Source: JBEVMS01 sp040508515 (GTDB lineage: Bacteria > Pseudomonadota > Gammaproteobacteria > Xanthomonadales > Rhodanobacteraceae). From it: a DNA stretch of 10,627 nucleotides. The first letter of the stretch is position 1; each line of letters begins with the position of its first letter. A model generated the notes under the pieces. The model was not told where the DNA came from. It saw only the letters and a list, made by a program, of their open reading frames with translations, and made no database searches. Positions 1-7,133 of this stretch are shown here, piece after piece. Location of the stretch: assembly GCA_040508515.1 (NCBI GenBank), contig JBEVMS010000013.1, forward strand, positions 1 through 10,627, read 5' to 3'. The position numbers and the translations under genes are program-made.

Positions 1-128
1 CCAGGGCCGTCCTCGAAGCGTGATTTGAAGCCATAAGGCGCCTCGCGTAGTACCCCGGTTTCGGTCGAAATGCTGCCTTGGCCTTCTTTGATACTGCCTT
101 TCCAAATGGCAGATGCGTGCTTCTTCAT
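1..128 (-). CDS. osmC: OsmC-family peroxiredoxin, N-terminal part (runs off the left edge)
   Basis: This is the first 42 codons of a minus-strand gene whose remainder lies outside the window. The visible residues follow the start of E. coli OsmC closely: a KK-x-x-A-x-WKG opening, then KEGQGSISTETGVL and PYGFKSRFEDGPG. OsmC proteins are cytoplasmic thiol peroxidases that reduce organic hydroperoxides using two conserved cysteines; both cysteines lie beyond the edge and cannot be checked. I chose the ATG at 128 because an AAGGA sequence (139-135) sits six bases ahead of it; an in-frame ATG at 134 touches that site directly and is less likely. The gene diverges from the acetyltransferase gene at 321 across about 190 bp. 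Family assignment is firm from the aligned N-terminus; whether it is OsmC proper rather than a close paralogue is likely but not proven. Confidence 0.88.
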   Translation of the reverse strand, partial: MKKHASAIWKGSIKEGQGSISTETGVLREAPYGFKSRFEDGP

Positions 129-134
129 GGGCAT

Positions 135-320
135 TCCTTGAGGCTTTGGACGGTTCATACAGGCTGCGCGGCGGGTGCCGCCGTCAGTCGGAGTCTGGAT
201 GAGCTTAGGCAATGGCAGATGCAATCCGTGCGAATATTTGGCTGGTGTCATATTCACGCCCGATTGGCGCAGCACGGCTATGCTGCCTGGCCTTGGGCTT
301 AGCCTTCAGGAGGCCGCGCG
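135..320. other. Divergent intergenic region between osmC and the GNAT gene
   Basis: This stretch should hold promoters for both divergent genes, but I see no convincing -35/-10 pair on either strand. It contains a compact GC-rich inverted repeat, six base pairs with a three-base loop (169-174 with 178-183), not followed by a T tract. It also holds the ribosome binding sites of both neighbours. The open frames here lack ribosome binding sites and resemble no known protein. Confidence 0.5.
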
Positions 321-611
321 ATGACCTCGGACATGCATTTTCCCGCGATCGAACACCATCCCGCCCAAGAGCGCTTCCAGTGGCAGGTGGACGGCTCGCT
401 TTGCGTGCTGGATTATCGGCGCGAGCGCGATGTCATGACGATCGTCCACACGGGCGTGCCCGCAGCCGTCAGCGGTCGTGGTATAGCGGCAGCCTTGACC
501 CGGGCGGCAGTAGACACCGCGCGGCGCGAGGGCTGGAAGGTGCGGCCGCAATGTTCCTACGCCGCCGCCTGGTTGCAGCGGCACGCCGAATATCAGGAAC
601 TACTGGCTTGA
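321..611 (+). CDS. Small GNAT-like N-acetyltransferase (PF14542 type)
   Basis: The gene encodes 96 residues, the usual size of the minimal 'GCN5-related N-acetyltransferase' family PF14542 (YjdJ-like). Its signature is visible: an HTGVP stretch near residue 43, then GRGIAAALTRAAVDTAR (52-68), the acetyl-CoA binding loop and helix, then W-K-V-x-P-x-C (72-78) and a closing RHAEYQEL (87-94), which matches the family's 'RHPEY'. Known members are small cytoplasmic proteins thought to bind acetyl-CoA; the natural acceptor is generally unknown and I cannot deduce it here. The start is supported by a strong AGGAGG (308-313) seven bases ahead of the ATG. Overlapping frames of similar length on both strands lack such a site. 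The DUF1345 gene follows after 54 bp, so the two may be cotranscribed. Confidence 0.88.
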   Translation: MTSDMHFPAIEHHPAQERFQWQVDGSLCVLDYRRERDVMTIVHTGVPAAVSGRGIAAALTRAAVDTARREGWKVRPQCSYAAAWLQRHAEYQELLA

Positions 612-665
612 GCCGGGCGTATCCGCGATAACCATCCATACGATCAGCACACCCCGCGGCCCACC

Positions 666-1358
666 ATGACTTTCGATCCGGACACGTCATCCTCCCAGCC
701 TGAGGCACGCTCACGTTGGTGGCAGCTCAATTACCTGCGTTCACGTCCGCGATTCACCGTCGCCACGGCGATTTTTGCGATGGTTCTGGCGGTGTTGTTG
801 GTGTTGCATCGACCCCTGGCTTCTTCCGTGCTGCTGGGTTTCGACCTCGCGGCAATTGTCTATCTTGGCTTGATCGTGCATCTGTTCAATGGCGCCCGCC
901 CGCCGCAGATGAAACGCATCGCGCGCAGCCAGGATGCGGGGCGCTGGGGCATCCTTTGGAGTAGCGTGGTGTTGTCATGCGTGGTGATGGTGGCACTTAC
1001 CTTGGAGCTGCACGCCAGCAAAAGCGCTGGCCCGGGCACCATCGTGGTAGCCGCCGCCAGCATTTTGCTGTCGTGGTTGTTCATGAATTCGATGTTCGCG
1101 ATGCACTACGCGCACGATTTCTACGGTGATGGTCGCGGGCGTCCCAGTGGGTTGGTTTTTCCGGGCACCAAACAGCCCGATTACTGGGATTTCACGTATT
1201 TCGCGGTGGTGATCGGAATGACCTTTCAGGTTTCCGACGTGCAGATCACCGCACGCTATATGCGCCGCATGGCGTTGGTGCATAGCGTAATCGCATTCTT
1301 TTTCAATGTTTTCATCATCGCGGTCAGCGTTAATATCGTGGCCGGGCAGGGTAGTTGA
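666..1358 (+). CDS. DUF1345 family integral membrane protein
   Basis: The 230-residue product looks like a polytopic inner-membrane protein of the DUF1345 family (PF07077), whose function is unknown. Hydrophobic segments lie roughly at residues 30-48, 52-73, 95-114, 124-145, 175-190 and 205-225. The most recognisable family motif is the FPG-x-K-x-PDYWDF-x-YF stretch (165-179), followed by GMTFQVSDVQIT (184-195), which is strongly conserved in this family. The N-terminal 25 residues are polar, with a Trp/Arg cluster just before the first membrane segment. No good ribosome binding site precedes the ATG at 666; I keep this start because the first membrane helix would be cut by the next in-frame ATG at 780. 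The gene sits 54 bp after the acetyltransferase and could share its transcript. No terminator is evident behind it. Confidence 0.88.
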   Translation: MTFDPDTSSSQPEARSRWWQLNYLRSRPRFTVATAIFAMVLAVLLVLHRPLASSVLLGFDLAAIVYLGLIVHLFNGARPPQMKRIARSQDAGRWGILWSSVVLSCVVMVALTLELHASKSAGPGTIVVAAASILLSWLFMNSMFAMHYAHDFYGDGRGRPSGLVFPGTKQPDYWDFTYFAVVIGMTFQVSDVQITARYMRRMALVHSVIAFFFNVFIIAVSVNIVAGQGS

Positions 1359-1619
1359 TCGCGCTGGCTGGCGCGGCAGGACATTCCGGGCGTGCGTTAC
1401 GGGGCGGCTGCGACCGGCTAAGCGCAGAATCCGTGATTCTTCAGACCAGCACCACGCGTTCTGATAGGCGTTTTAAAGCTCAGTAAGATTTATGGCATGG
1501 CATTGGTTGTGCTGCCAGCGTGTGCCAGGGCGTAGAGTATCCGGTGTGCGATCCAAGCGGTTTCACGGCGAACACGGCAGGGCTTCCTGACGTGGCTACG
1601 ACGAACCAGGGGATGGCGG
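1359..1619. other. Intergenic region upstream of the diguanylate cyclase
   Basis: About 260 bp with no credible gene. A locally AT-rich patch (1470-1495) could contain a -10 element (TAAGAT at 1484-1489), but no matching -35 hexamer lies 16 to 18 bases ahead of it, so I do not call a promoter. I saw no c-di-GMP riboswitch-like core and no rho-independent terminator for the preceding gene. Confidence 0.4.
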
Positions 1620-3020
1620 ATGAAAACCAAGATGGCGGTATACGAGGCCAATGCCACTATCACGCTTGTCACCAAAGTTTATGCCCGCGCATTGCTCGTA
1701 GGGTTCGCGCTGATTCCCGCCGCGCTGATCGTCTACCTGCTGCTCTATCAAGATTCCACGCTGACATTCGAGAATCACGCATTTCATATTCTGGTGATCG
1801 GCCTGGCCATCCTGGAGGGGATATTCATCGCCTATGTTTCCTGGTGCTGTTACCGATCCTCGCGTGATCCGCTGCTGCGCTGGTTGACCCTGGGTTTCGT
1901 CGGATTCACGCTGATCTACATGCTGCACGGCGCTTTTACCGGACTGGCGAACCACAATATCTGGCTGTTCCTGCTGTACGGGCCGACGTCACGGCTGACC
2001 ATGGCGGTGCTGCTGCTGATCGGGCTGCTCAGCTACCACCGGCCGGCCGATCCGATCGATCAAGGGCTGAGCCGGCAGATTTGGCTGCGCTGGATCACCT
2101 TGTTCGTCGCGCTGGATGTTGCGGTGGCCTGTTTGGCTTATACGGCGCTGGCAGGGCGTCCTGTCGTTTGGGCGATCGAGGGCAGCGCCTTGTTTTTTTC
2201 GGGGCTCAATCTCGTCTTGTTACTGCTGCGTCGAATCCGTTCGCCGATGATGGTGATTTACGGCATTTCAGTCGCATGGTTTGCGCTGGCGTCGATCGCT
2301 TTCATGTTGGCGCTGCCGTGGAATCACATGTGGTGGTTGGCTCACATCATCTTCGCCGCGGGATTTTTTGTACTCAGCTATGGCGTGGTCGACGCCTTTC
2401 GTACCACGCGTTCGTTCTCCACTATTTACAGTCGCGAAGAATTGATGAGCAACTTGACTGGCGCCATCGCCCGTAGCGAACTGGCCGCGCAAGAACTGCA
2501 GCGCATCAACGAGAAGCTGGAATACCAGGCCGCGACCGACTCGTTGACCGGCGTCGGCAACCGACGTGAATTTTTGGGGCGCGTCGAGGCCGAAGTCGCG
2601 CGAACCCGGCGCGGTGGCAGCACCTTTTCGCTTCTGTCGCTGGATATCGACTATTTCAAGATGATCAACGATACCTATGGCCACCAAGGCGGCGACAATG
2701 TGCTGCGAGGGTTTGTGCAGAAGTGTCTGGGGGCGATTCGCCCCTACGATTGGGTGGCGCGCGTCGGTGGCGAGGAGTTCATGGTGCTGCTGCCGCAGAC
2801 CAGGTTGCAGGCAGCTCGCGTTATCGGCGAACGCATCCGCTCGGACGTGGAATCCTGTTTGATCAGTACCGGGCATGGCAAGGTGACGCGGATCACGGTG
2901 AGCATCGGGGTGGTCGAGTTCGGGGTGGAGGGAAATACCCTCGATGCGATCTTGCGAGTGGCTGATCAGCGCCTCTATCGTGCCAAGCACCACGGGCGCA
3001 ACTGCGTGGTTTCCGCCTAG
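1620..3020 (+). CDS. Membrane-bound diguanylate cyclase (GGDEF domain, GGEEF active site)
   Basis: The 466-residue protein should make cyclic di-GMP from two GTP at the inner membrane. Residues 20-258 contain about seven or eight hydrophobic helices forming an N-terminal membrane sensor domain I cannot assign to a named family. Residues 272-303 are a probable helical or coiled-coil linker (SREEL to NEKLEYQ). The GGDEF domain starts with DSLTGVGNRREF (307-318) and has LDIDYFKMINDTYGHQGGD (341-359) with metal-binding Asp344, and the catalytic GGEEF at 383-387, an active variant. An RPYD at 374-377, five residues ahead of GGEEF, is the RxxD primary inhibitory site, so product feedback inhibition is expected. 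The conserved end DQRLYRAKHHGRN (457-469 in family terms, near residues 447-459 here) is present. A weak AGGGG lies ahead of the ATG. No EAL partner is in the window, and the gene appears to be transcribed alone. Confidence 0.95.
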   Translation: MKTKMAVYEANATITLVTKVYARALLVGFALIPAALIVYLLLYQDSTLTFENHAFHILVIGLAILEGIFIAYVSWCCYRSSRDPLLRWLTLGFVGFTLIYMLHGAFTGLANHNIWLFLLYGPTSRLTMAVLLLIGLLSYHRPADPIDQGLSRQIWLRWITLFVALDVAVACLAYTALAGRPVVWAIEGSALFFSGLNLVLLLLRRIRSPMMVIYGISVAWFALASIAFMLALPWNHMWWLAHIIFAAGFFVLSYGVVDAFRTTRSFSTIYSREELMSNLTGAIARSELAAQELQRINEKLEYQAATDSLTGVGNRREFLGRVEAEVARTRRGGSTFSLLSLDIDYFKMINDTYGHQGGDNVLRGFVQKCLGAIRPYDWVARVGGEEFMVLLPQTRLQAARVIGERIRSDVESCLISTGHGKVTRITVSIGVVEFGVEGNTLDAILRVADQRLYRAKHHGRNCVVSA

Positions 3021-3150
3021 CTTGGCCGCGGCTGGAATCGCCAAGGTGCGCGCTTGCGCCGCGTGCTTTGGTAAATATCCAACCGGTGCAACGCGAATGT
3101 CGCGTCGCTGCCTTTGGAATCCAGGCGGTTGTCCAATGGCGGTTGACTCA

Positions 3151-3178
3151 TCGACCCGCGAAGCGAGTGGGTGATAAT
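3151..3178 (+). promoter_or_regulatory. Possible sigma-70-like promoter for the HI0933-family gene
   Basis: A GATAAT (3173-3178), five of six matches to the -10 consensus, lies 16 bp downstream of TCGACC (3151-3156), four of six matches to the -35 consensus. A better -35-like hexamer, TTGACT (3143-3148), is 24 bp away, too far for a normal promoter. The site is about 70 bp ahead of the chosen GTG start. This is a pattern match only, and the spacing problem lowers confidence. Confidence 0.3.
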
Positions 3179-3236
3179 GATCGCTTGGGCAGGCCGAGGG
3201 TGGATCGGCGCGCCACTCCCGGCAAGGCGTAACGAT

Positions 3237-3241
3237 GAAGG
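3237..3241 (+). promoter_or_regulatory. Ribosome binding site that fixes the start of the HI0933-family gene
   Basis: GAAGG sits seven bases ahead of the GTG at 3249. It supports the shorter reading over a GTG at 3171 in the same frame, which would add 26 residues not expected in the family. Confidence 0.7.
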
Positions 3242-3248
3242 TGATGCG

Positions 3249-4427
3249 GTGAAGGTGGATGTGCTGGTGATCGGCGCCGGCGCGGCCGGTCTGATGTGTG
3301 CGATTACCGCCGGTCAACGCGGCCGCCAGGTTTTGCTGATCGACCACGCCAACAAGGTCGGCAAGAAGATCCTGATGTCCGGTGGCGGGCGCTGCAATTT
3401 CACTAATCTGGATGTCACGCCGCAGAACTACCTATCGGCCAATCCGCATTTCGCCAAGTCGGCGTTGGCGCGCTACACGCCCAGCGATTTCATCGCCCTG
3501 GTGGAAAAACACCGCATCGCTTACCACGAAAAAGAACGGGGCCAACTGTTCTGCGACGACTCTTCCAAACAGATCGTGCGCATGCTGCTGGACGAGGCGG
3601 CCGCGGTGGGCGTGCGCATCGAAACCAGCTGCTCGGTGCAGCGCGTGCGCAAAACCGCTGAAGGCTTCGGCGTGCTGACTGCGCGCGGCGAGCTGCATGC
3701 GCAGTCGCTGGTGATCGCCACCGGCGGGCTGTCGATCCCGATGATGGGCGCGACCGGCTTTGGCTACGAGTTGGCGCGCCAGTTCGGCCACCAAGTGCTG
3801 CCCACACGCGCCGGTCTGGTGCCGCTGACCCTGAGCGGCAAGCATCAGGAGCATTATCAGGACTTGGCTGGAGTGGCGCTGGCGCAGGCGCAGGCCAAGG
3901 TCGGCAAGCGCAGCTTTCGCGCCGGGCTGTTGTTTACGCACCGCGGCATCAGCGGGCCGTCGATTTTGCAGATTTCTTCGTATTGGCAGCCGGGCGACGA
4001 TCTGCGCCTGGATCTTTCGCCGCACCAGCCGCTGAGTGAATGGCTACGCGCGCAACGCGCCGCACGCCCGGCGGCGGAACTGAAGACCGTGCTGGGCGAA
4101 GCCCTGCCCAAGCGGCTGGCGCAGCGACTGTGTGAGCAGTGGTTGGAGAGCCGCCCGATGCGGCAGTACCGCGAATCGGAGCTGGACGTCATCGCCGAGC
4201 AATTGCACGCCTGGCCGATCGTCGCCAGCGGCACCGAAGGCTATCGCACCGCCGAAGTCACCTTGGGTGGCGTGGATACCGAGGGTCTTTCTTCCAGCAC
4301 GATGCAATCCAAGCGGGTGCCTGGCTTGTACTTTATCGGTGAAGTGGTCGATGTCACCGGCTGGTTGGGCGGTTATAACTTTCAGTGGGCTTGGGCCTGC
4401 GGCCATGCGGCCGGTCAGTCGGCCTGA
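3249..4427 (+). CDS. HI0933/YhiN-family FAD-dependent oxidoreductase
   Basis: The 392-residue product is a flavoprotein of the HI0933 (YhiN, BaiN-like) family, whose members are about 400 residues. It begins almost at once with the FAD/NAD-binding Rossmann strand VDVLVIGAGAAG (GxGxxG at 9-14). It then shows the family hallmark MSGGGRCNFTN (43-53), the ATGG of the second dinucleotide-contact strand near residue 158, and the C-terminal GEVVDVTGW-LGGYNFQWAW segment, which is nearly invariant and closes the FAD site. The physiological reaction is poorly defined in most bacteria; some relatives reduce bile-acid or other unsaturated substrates, but that cannot be transferred here. I place the start at GTG 3249 because it follows GAAGG at correct spacing and gives the family N-terminus; the same frame is open back to 3171 without a good site. 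The dehydrogenase gene follows after 42 bp, so the two may be cotranscribed. Confidence 0.93.
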   Translation: MKVDVLVIGAGAAGLMCAITAGQRGRQVLLIDHANKVGKKILMSGGGRCNFTNLDVTPQNYLSANPHFAKSALARYTPSDFIALVEKHRIAYHEKERGQLFCDDSSKQIVRMLLDEAAAVGVRIETSCSVQRVRKTAEGFGVLTARGELHAQSLVIATGGLSIPMMGATGFGYELARQFGHQVLPTRAGLVPLTLSGKHQEHYQDLAGVALAQAQAKVGKRSFRAGLLFTHRGISGPSILQISSYWQPGDDLRLDLSPHQPLSEWLRAQRAARPAAELKTVLGEALPKRLAQRLCEQWLESRPMRQYRESELDVIAEQLHAWPIVASGTEGYRTAEVTLGGVDTEGLSSSTMQSKRVPGLYFIGEVVDVTGWLGGYNFQWAWACGHAAGQSA

Positions 4428-4455
4428 TCTGAGCTATTCATCAAGGCAGTGGACT

Positions 4456-4461
4456 TAAGGA
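4456..4461 (+). promoter_or_regulatory. Ribosome binding site that fixes the start of the dehydrogenase gene
   Basis: TAAGGA lies eight bases ahead of the ATG at 4470. The alternative GTG at 4449 in the same frame would read through this site and add seven residues before the Rossmann strand, so it is rejected. Confidence 0.75.
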
Positions 4462-4469
4462 AACAGCGT

Positions 4470-5357
4470 ATGAAGATTGGATTTATCGGTTTGGGTTCGA
4501 TGGGTCGTGCCATGGCGGGCAATTTGATACGGGCCGGGCACGAAGTCACCGTGTGGAACCGTTCGGCCGGGCCGGTCGATGAACTGGCCGCGCTCGGTGC
4601 CAAGATCGCGCGCAGCCCGGAACGCGCCGCCCAGGGCGAACTGGTGCTGAGCATGCTCGCCAACGACCAGGCGATGCGTGAGGTTTTCCTCGATGGCGGC
4701 GTGCTCGCTGCGATGGACCCAGGCGTGATCCACATCAATCACGCCACCGTGTCGGTGGCGCTGACCCACGAGCTGATCGCGCTACATGCGGCGCAGAGGG
4801 TTGGCTACATCGCCGCGCCGGTGTTCGGCCGTCCCGAAGTGGCCGCCGCCGGCAAGCTCAACATGCTGGTGTCCGGCGACAGCGTCAGCGTGGGCAAGGT
4901 CACGCCGCTGCTGGAGCAGATGGCGGCAAAGTTGTGGCCGCTGGGTGAAGACCCGGTGCGCGCGACCATCGCCAAGATCGCCGGCAACATGATGCTGGCA
5001 GCGGCGATCGAAAGCATGGCCGAGGCCACCGTGCTGACCCGCGCTTACGGTGTCAGCGCGACGGATTTTCTGGAGATCATGAACAACACCTTGTTCGCCT
5101 CGCCGGTTTATCAGAACTACGGCCGGATGATCGCCGAGCAGCGCTTTGAGCCGGCCGGCTTCGCGATGGCGTTGGGGCATAAGGACATCGGGCTGGCGCT
5201 GGCCGCGGGCGAGGGCGAAAAGGTGCCGATGCCGCTGGCCAGCCTGCTGCGCGACGCTTTGACCGAAGCGCTGGCGGCTGGTGAGGGCAAGCTGGATCTT
5301 TCCGGTTTGTCACAGGTGGCGGCGCGTCGTGCGCGACTGGATCAACGCGGGCAATGA
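4470..5357 (+). CDS. NAD(P)-dependent dehydrogenase, 6-phosphogluconate / 3-hydroxyisobutyrate dehydrogenase family
   Basis: The 295-residue protein has the full architecture of the beta-hydroxyacid dehydrogenase family, at its usual length. The N-terminal Rossmann fold opens with KIGFIGLGSMGRAMAGNL (GxGxxG at 7-12), and WNRS at 29-32 ends the second strand; the Arg there suggests a preference for NADPH over NADH. The substrate-binding segment is APVFGRPEVAAAGKLNML (116-133), which departs from the 'PVSGG' of true 3-hydroxyisobutyrate dehydrogenases and is seen in the broader imine-reductase and GLYR1-like relatives. The catalytic lysine is Lys169 in AKIAGN, with Asn173 following. The all-alpha domain carries GHKDIGLALAAGE (236-248). 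The substrate cannot be deduced. The start is set by TAAGGA ahead of ATG 4470. The gene lies 42 bp after the HI0933-type flavoprotein gene. Confidence 0.93.
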   Translation: MKIGFIGLGSMGRAMAGNLIRAGHEVTVWNRSAGPVDELAALGAKIARSPERAAQGELVLSMLANDQAMREVFLDGGVLAAMDPGVIHINHATVSVALTHELIALHAAQRVGYIAAPVFGRPEVAAAGKLNMLVSGDSVSVGKVTPLLEQMAAKLWPLGEDPVRATIAKIAGNMMLAAAIESMAEATVLTRAYGVSATDFLEIMNNTLFASPVYQNYGRMIAEQRFEPAGFAMALGHKDIGLALAAGEGEKVPMPLASLLRDALTEALAAGEGKLDLSGLSQVAARRARLDQRGQ

Positions 5358-5431
5358 GCATCAACGGGTCTGTTTAGATTTTCTTTACGCCGCTTGACGA
5401 TTGGTTTCATGCGCGGTGGGTAGAGTCGATC

Positions 5432-5453
5432 ATGGCGCGGCACGGCGCGCCAT
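5432..5453. promoter_or_regulatory. Perfect 8-bp inverted repeat just ahead of a ribosome binding site
   Basis: ATGGCGCG (5432-5439) pairs exactly with CGCGCCAT (5446-5453) around a six-base loop. It ends four bases before the GAGGG (5457-5461) that serves the ATG at 5469. No T tract follows, so it is not an intrinsic terminator for the preceding gene. As RNA it would form a stable hairpin beside the ribosome binding site; as DNA it could be an operator. The structure is seen directly; its role is inferred. Confidence 0.5.
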
Positions 5454-5468
5454 AACGAGGGCGCGTGT

Positions 5469-5753
5469 ATGACGATCAACTGGCAGACGGTTTATCACGA
5501 CATGCTGGAGGGGCGGGCGCTGGAAGTGCGCCGCTCCAGCGCGGGTATCTACAAGCTGCTGACGTTGAAGAACGAGCCTACCGAAGGCGTGGTGGCGCAG
5601 GATGCCTCGAGCCTGGTGAATCTATCGCCGTCGAGTCTGGGTGAGGCGGTCGAGGCGGAGGCGCTCAACCGCGATGGGCTGGTCGAGGCGTTGCTGAATC
5701 TGCATTTTTCACGCAGCGCAGCGGCCGAAGTTATCGCGGCGATGCGGCCTTGA
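5469..5753 (+). CDS. Hypothetical protein, 94 residues, unknown family
   Basis: I do not recognise this protein. It is small, soluble-looking and acidic in its middle and C-terminal part, with no signal peptide, membrane segment or cysteine. The first half (MTINWQTVYHDMLEG onward) reads like mixed alpha/beta; the second half (LGEAVEAEALNRDGLVEALLNL, then SRSAAAEVIAAM) looks helical. I accept it as a gene because a GAGGG (5457-5461) stands seven bases ahead of the ATG, the frame fills the whole gap between two real genes, and codon usage resembles its neighbours. It has its own 111-bp upstream region containing the inverted repeat at 5432-5453, so it is probably transcribed separately from the dehydrogenase gene. 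Its last 23 bp overlap the end of the convergent yaiI gene on the other strand. Confidence 0.75.
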   Translation: MTINWQTVYHDMLEGRALEVRRSSAGIYKLLTLKNEPTEGVVAQDASSLVNLSPSSLGEAVEAEALNRDGLVEALLNLHFSRSAAAEVIAAMRP

Positions 5754-6225
5754 GGGCAGCACGCCGACGCGCCAGCCAACTGTCCAGCTGATGGGCGAAC
5801 GCCTGCCGATCGCGCGGATGAAAAGCCGCCGGACCACCGGTATCGATGCCGGCGCCGCGCAGTTCATCCATGAAATTGCGCATCGACAGCCGCTGCGCGA
5901 TGGTTTCGCGGGTATACAACTCGCCGCGGGGGTTGATCGCCAGCGCATCGCGTTCGACCACCAACGCGGCCAGTGGAATGTCCTGGGTCACCACCAGATC
6001 GCCTGCGCGCACACGCAGCACGATCTCGGTATCGGCCACATCCAGCCCGGAGGACACTTGCACCGCGCGCACGTAGCGCGACGGCGGCGTGCGTAGCCAT
6101 TGGTTGGCGACCAAGGTGACCTCAACCTGCTCACGTTCGGCAGCGCGAAACAGCATCTCCTTGATGGCCACCGGGCAGGCGTCGGCATCGACCCAGATCC
6201 GCGGCGACGGCTGCGGCTCGTTCAC
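5731..6225 (-). CDS. yaiI: YaiI/UPF0178 (DUF188) family protein
   Basis: The 164-residue product belongs to the UPF0178/DUF188 family (E. coli YaiI, B. subtilis YqxD), whose fold is considered PIN/NYN-nuclease-like but whose biochemical role is not established. Family motifs are clear and in order: WVDADACPV (11-19) with the acidic residues expected at a metal site, DTEIVLRV (65-72), GDLVVTQDIPLA (75-86), NPRGELYT (98-105), MDELR (119-123) and the C-terminal GGPAAFHPRDRQAFAHQLD (130-148). Translation starts at a GTG (6225-6223) whose bases overlap the TGA of the upstream phzF-like gene, giving GTGA, so the two are probably translationally coupled. No independent strong ribosome binding site is visible. 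The 3' end overlaps the convergent 94-residue gene by 23 bp. The family is certain; the function is not. Confidence 0.93.
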   Translation of the reverse strand: MNEPQPSPRIWVDADACPVAIKEMLFRAAEREQVEVTLVANQWLRTPPSRYVRAVQVSSGLDVADTEIVLRVRAGDLVVTQDIPLAALVVERDALAINPRGELYTRETIAQRLSMRNFMDELRGAGIDTGGPAAFHPRDRQAFAHQLDSWLARRRAALKAASPR

Positions 6226-7106
6226 GCCGACGTGGGCCAGCGCAGGTTGCCGTCGGTGACCGTGTGGGTGCGCCCGCCGACCCAGATAGCTTCGCCGTCG
6301 ATGAGTACGCTCAAGTGCGCGTCGTGGCCGACTTCGCGCCCCTGGCTGACCAGGTAGCCGCGGGCCAGCGGGCCATTGGGCTCGACCTGGCGCAGGTACG
6401 CCGCCAGCAGACCGTTGGCGGCGCCCGAAGCGGGGTCTTCGGTGATTCCGGCGCCCGCACCGAACGCGCGCACCGCCAGTTGATATTCGGTGCCCTGGCA
6501 GCGCGCCCAGGCACAGATGCCCATGCTGTCGCTGGCCTTGGCCAGGCGCGCGATGGCAGCGTGGTCAGGCTGCCAGTGGCGCAGGGTGGCTTCATCGGAG
6601 CACTCGACCAGCCACCAGCGGCGTCCGCCATCGGCCAACGCCGGTGCCAGCGCGCCTAGTGCGGCACCGCGCAGAGCGGCTTGCAGGGCATCGGACCACT
6701 CGGTTTGGGCCGCCACCAGGCTGGCGGCGGGTGAGCGCAGCGATAACAGGCGTGCGTCGCCAGTGCCCTCAACGCGGATTGGCAACAGACCCACGCCACA
6801 CTCCTGCCACAGTTGCCCGTCGCGCGGTTGGGCGATGCCGCATTCCAGCACGGCATGCGCGCTGCCCACGCTGGGGTGGCCAGCGAAGGCGATTTCCTTG
6901 TGCGGGGTGAAGATGCGCACGCGATAGCTGGCCTGCGGCACGGTCGGCGTCAGGATGAACGTGGTCTCGACCAGGTTGGTCCAGCGCGCGAACGACTGCA
7001 TCGTCGCGCTTGACCAATCATCGGCGCCAAGGACGACGCCAAGATGATTGCCGCCACCGTAACTGGCAGCAAAGACATCCAAATGCAGGTAACGAAGGGA
7101 AGGCAT
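6222..7106 (-). CDS. PhzF-family isomerase/epimerase-like protein
   Basis: With the start used here the protein has 294 residues, typical for the PhzF family (diaminopimelate-epimerase fold, two similar halves). Visible family features are the N-terminal YLHLDVFA and GGGNHLGVVL (6-26), the catalytic-type glutamate Glu47 in NLVETTF, FTPHKEIAFAGHPSVGSAHAV (66-86), and FGAGAGITEDPASGAANGLLAAYL (215-238). True PhzF isomerises a phenazine precursor, but no other phenazine gene is present, so this is better read as a YddE-like member with unknown substrate. An in-frame ATG at 7133 would add nine residues; neither start has a clear ribosome binding site, and I prefer 7106 because the family usually begins a few residues before the first strand. 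The downstream yaiI start overlaps its stop codon. Confidence 0.9.
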   Translation of the reverse strand: MPSLRYLHLDVFAASYGGGNHLGVVLGADDWSSATMQSFARWTNLVETTFILTPTVPQASYRVRIFTPHKEIAFAGHPSVGSAHAVLECGIAQPRDGQLWQECGVGLLPIRVEGTGDARLLSLRSPAASLVAAQTEWSDALQAALRGAALGALAPALADGGRRWWLVECSDEATLRHWQPDHAAIARLAKASDSMGICAWARCQGTEYQLAVRAFGAGAGITEDPASGAANGLLAAYLRQVEPNGPLARGYLVSQGREVGHDAHLSVLIDGEAIWVGGRTHTVTDGNLRWPTSA

Positions 7107-7133
7107 TGCACGACCAAAAAAGAGGAAGGCCAT

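Noticed and set aside
212..631. Plus-strand 139-codon frame overlapping the acetyltransferase gene
   Set aside because: It lacks a ribosome binding site, is Arg-rich in the manner of out-of-frame high-GC reading, and covers the GNAT gene that has clear family motifs and AGGAGG.
2268..3347. Long minus-strand open frame (359 codons) opposite the diguanylate cyclase
   Set aside because: It covers the GGDEF coding region on the opposite strand, resembles no known family, is rich in His/Arg/Gln as expected for an antisense of high-GC codons, and has no ribosome binding site I can support.
3432..4406. Several minus-strand frames opposite the HI0933-family gene
   Set aside because: All are antisense readings of a gene with firm motifs; none shows a family signature.
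5394..5426. TTGACG (5394-5399) and TAGAGT (5421-5426) as a promoter for the 94-residue gene
   Set aside because: The 21-bp spacing is too long for a sigma-70 promoter and the -10 match is modest.
6222..7106. PhzF homology as a sign of a phenazine biosynthesis cluster
   Set aside because: No other phz gene lies nearby, and PhzF-fold proteins are common outside phenazine producers.
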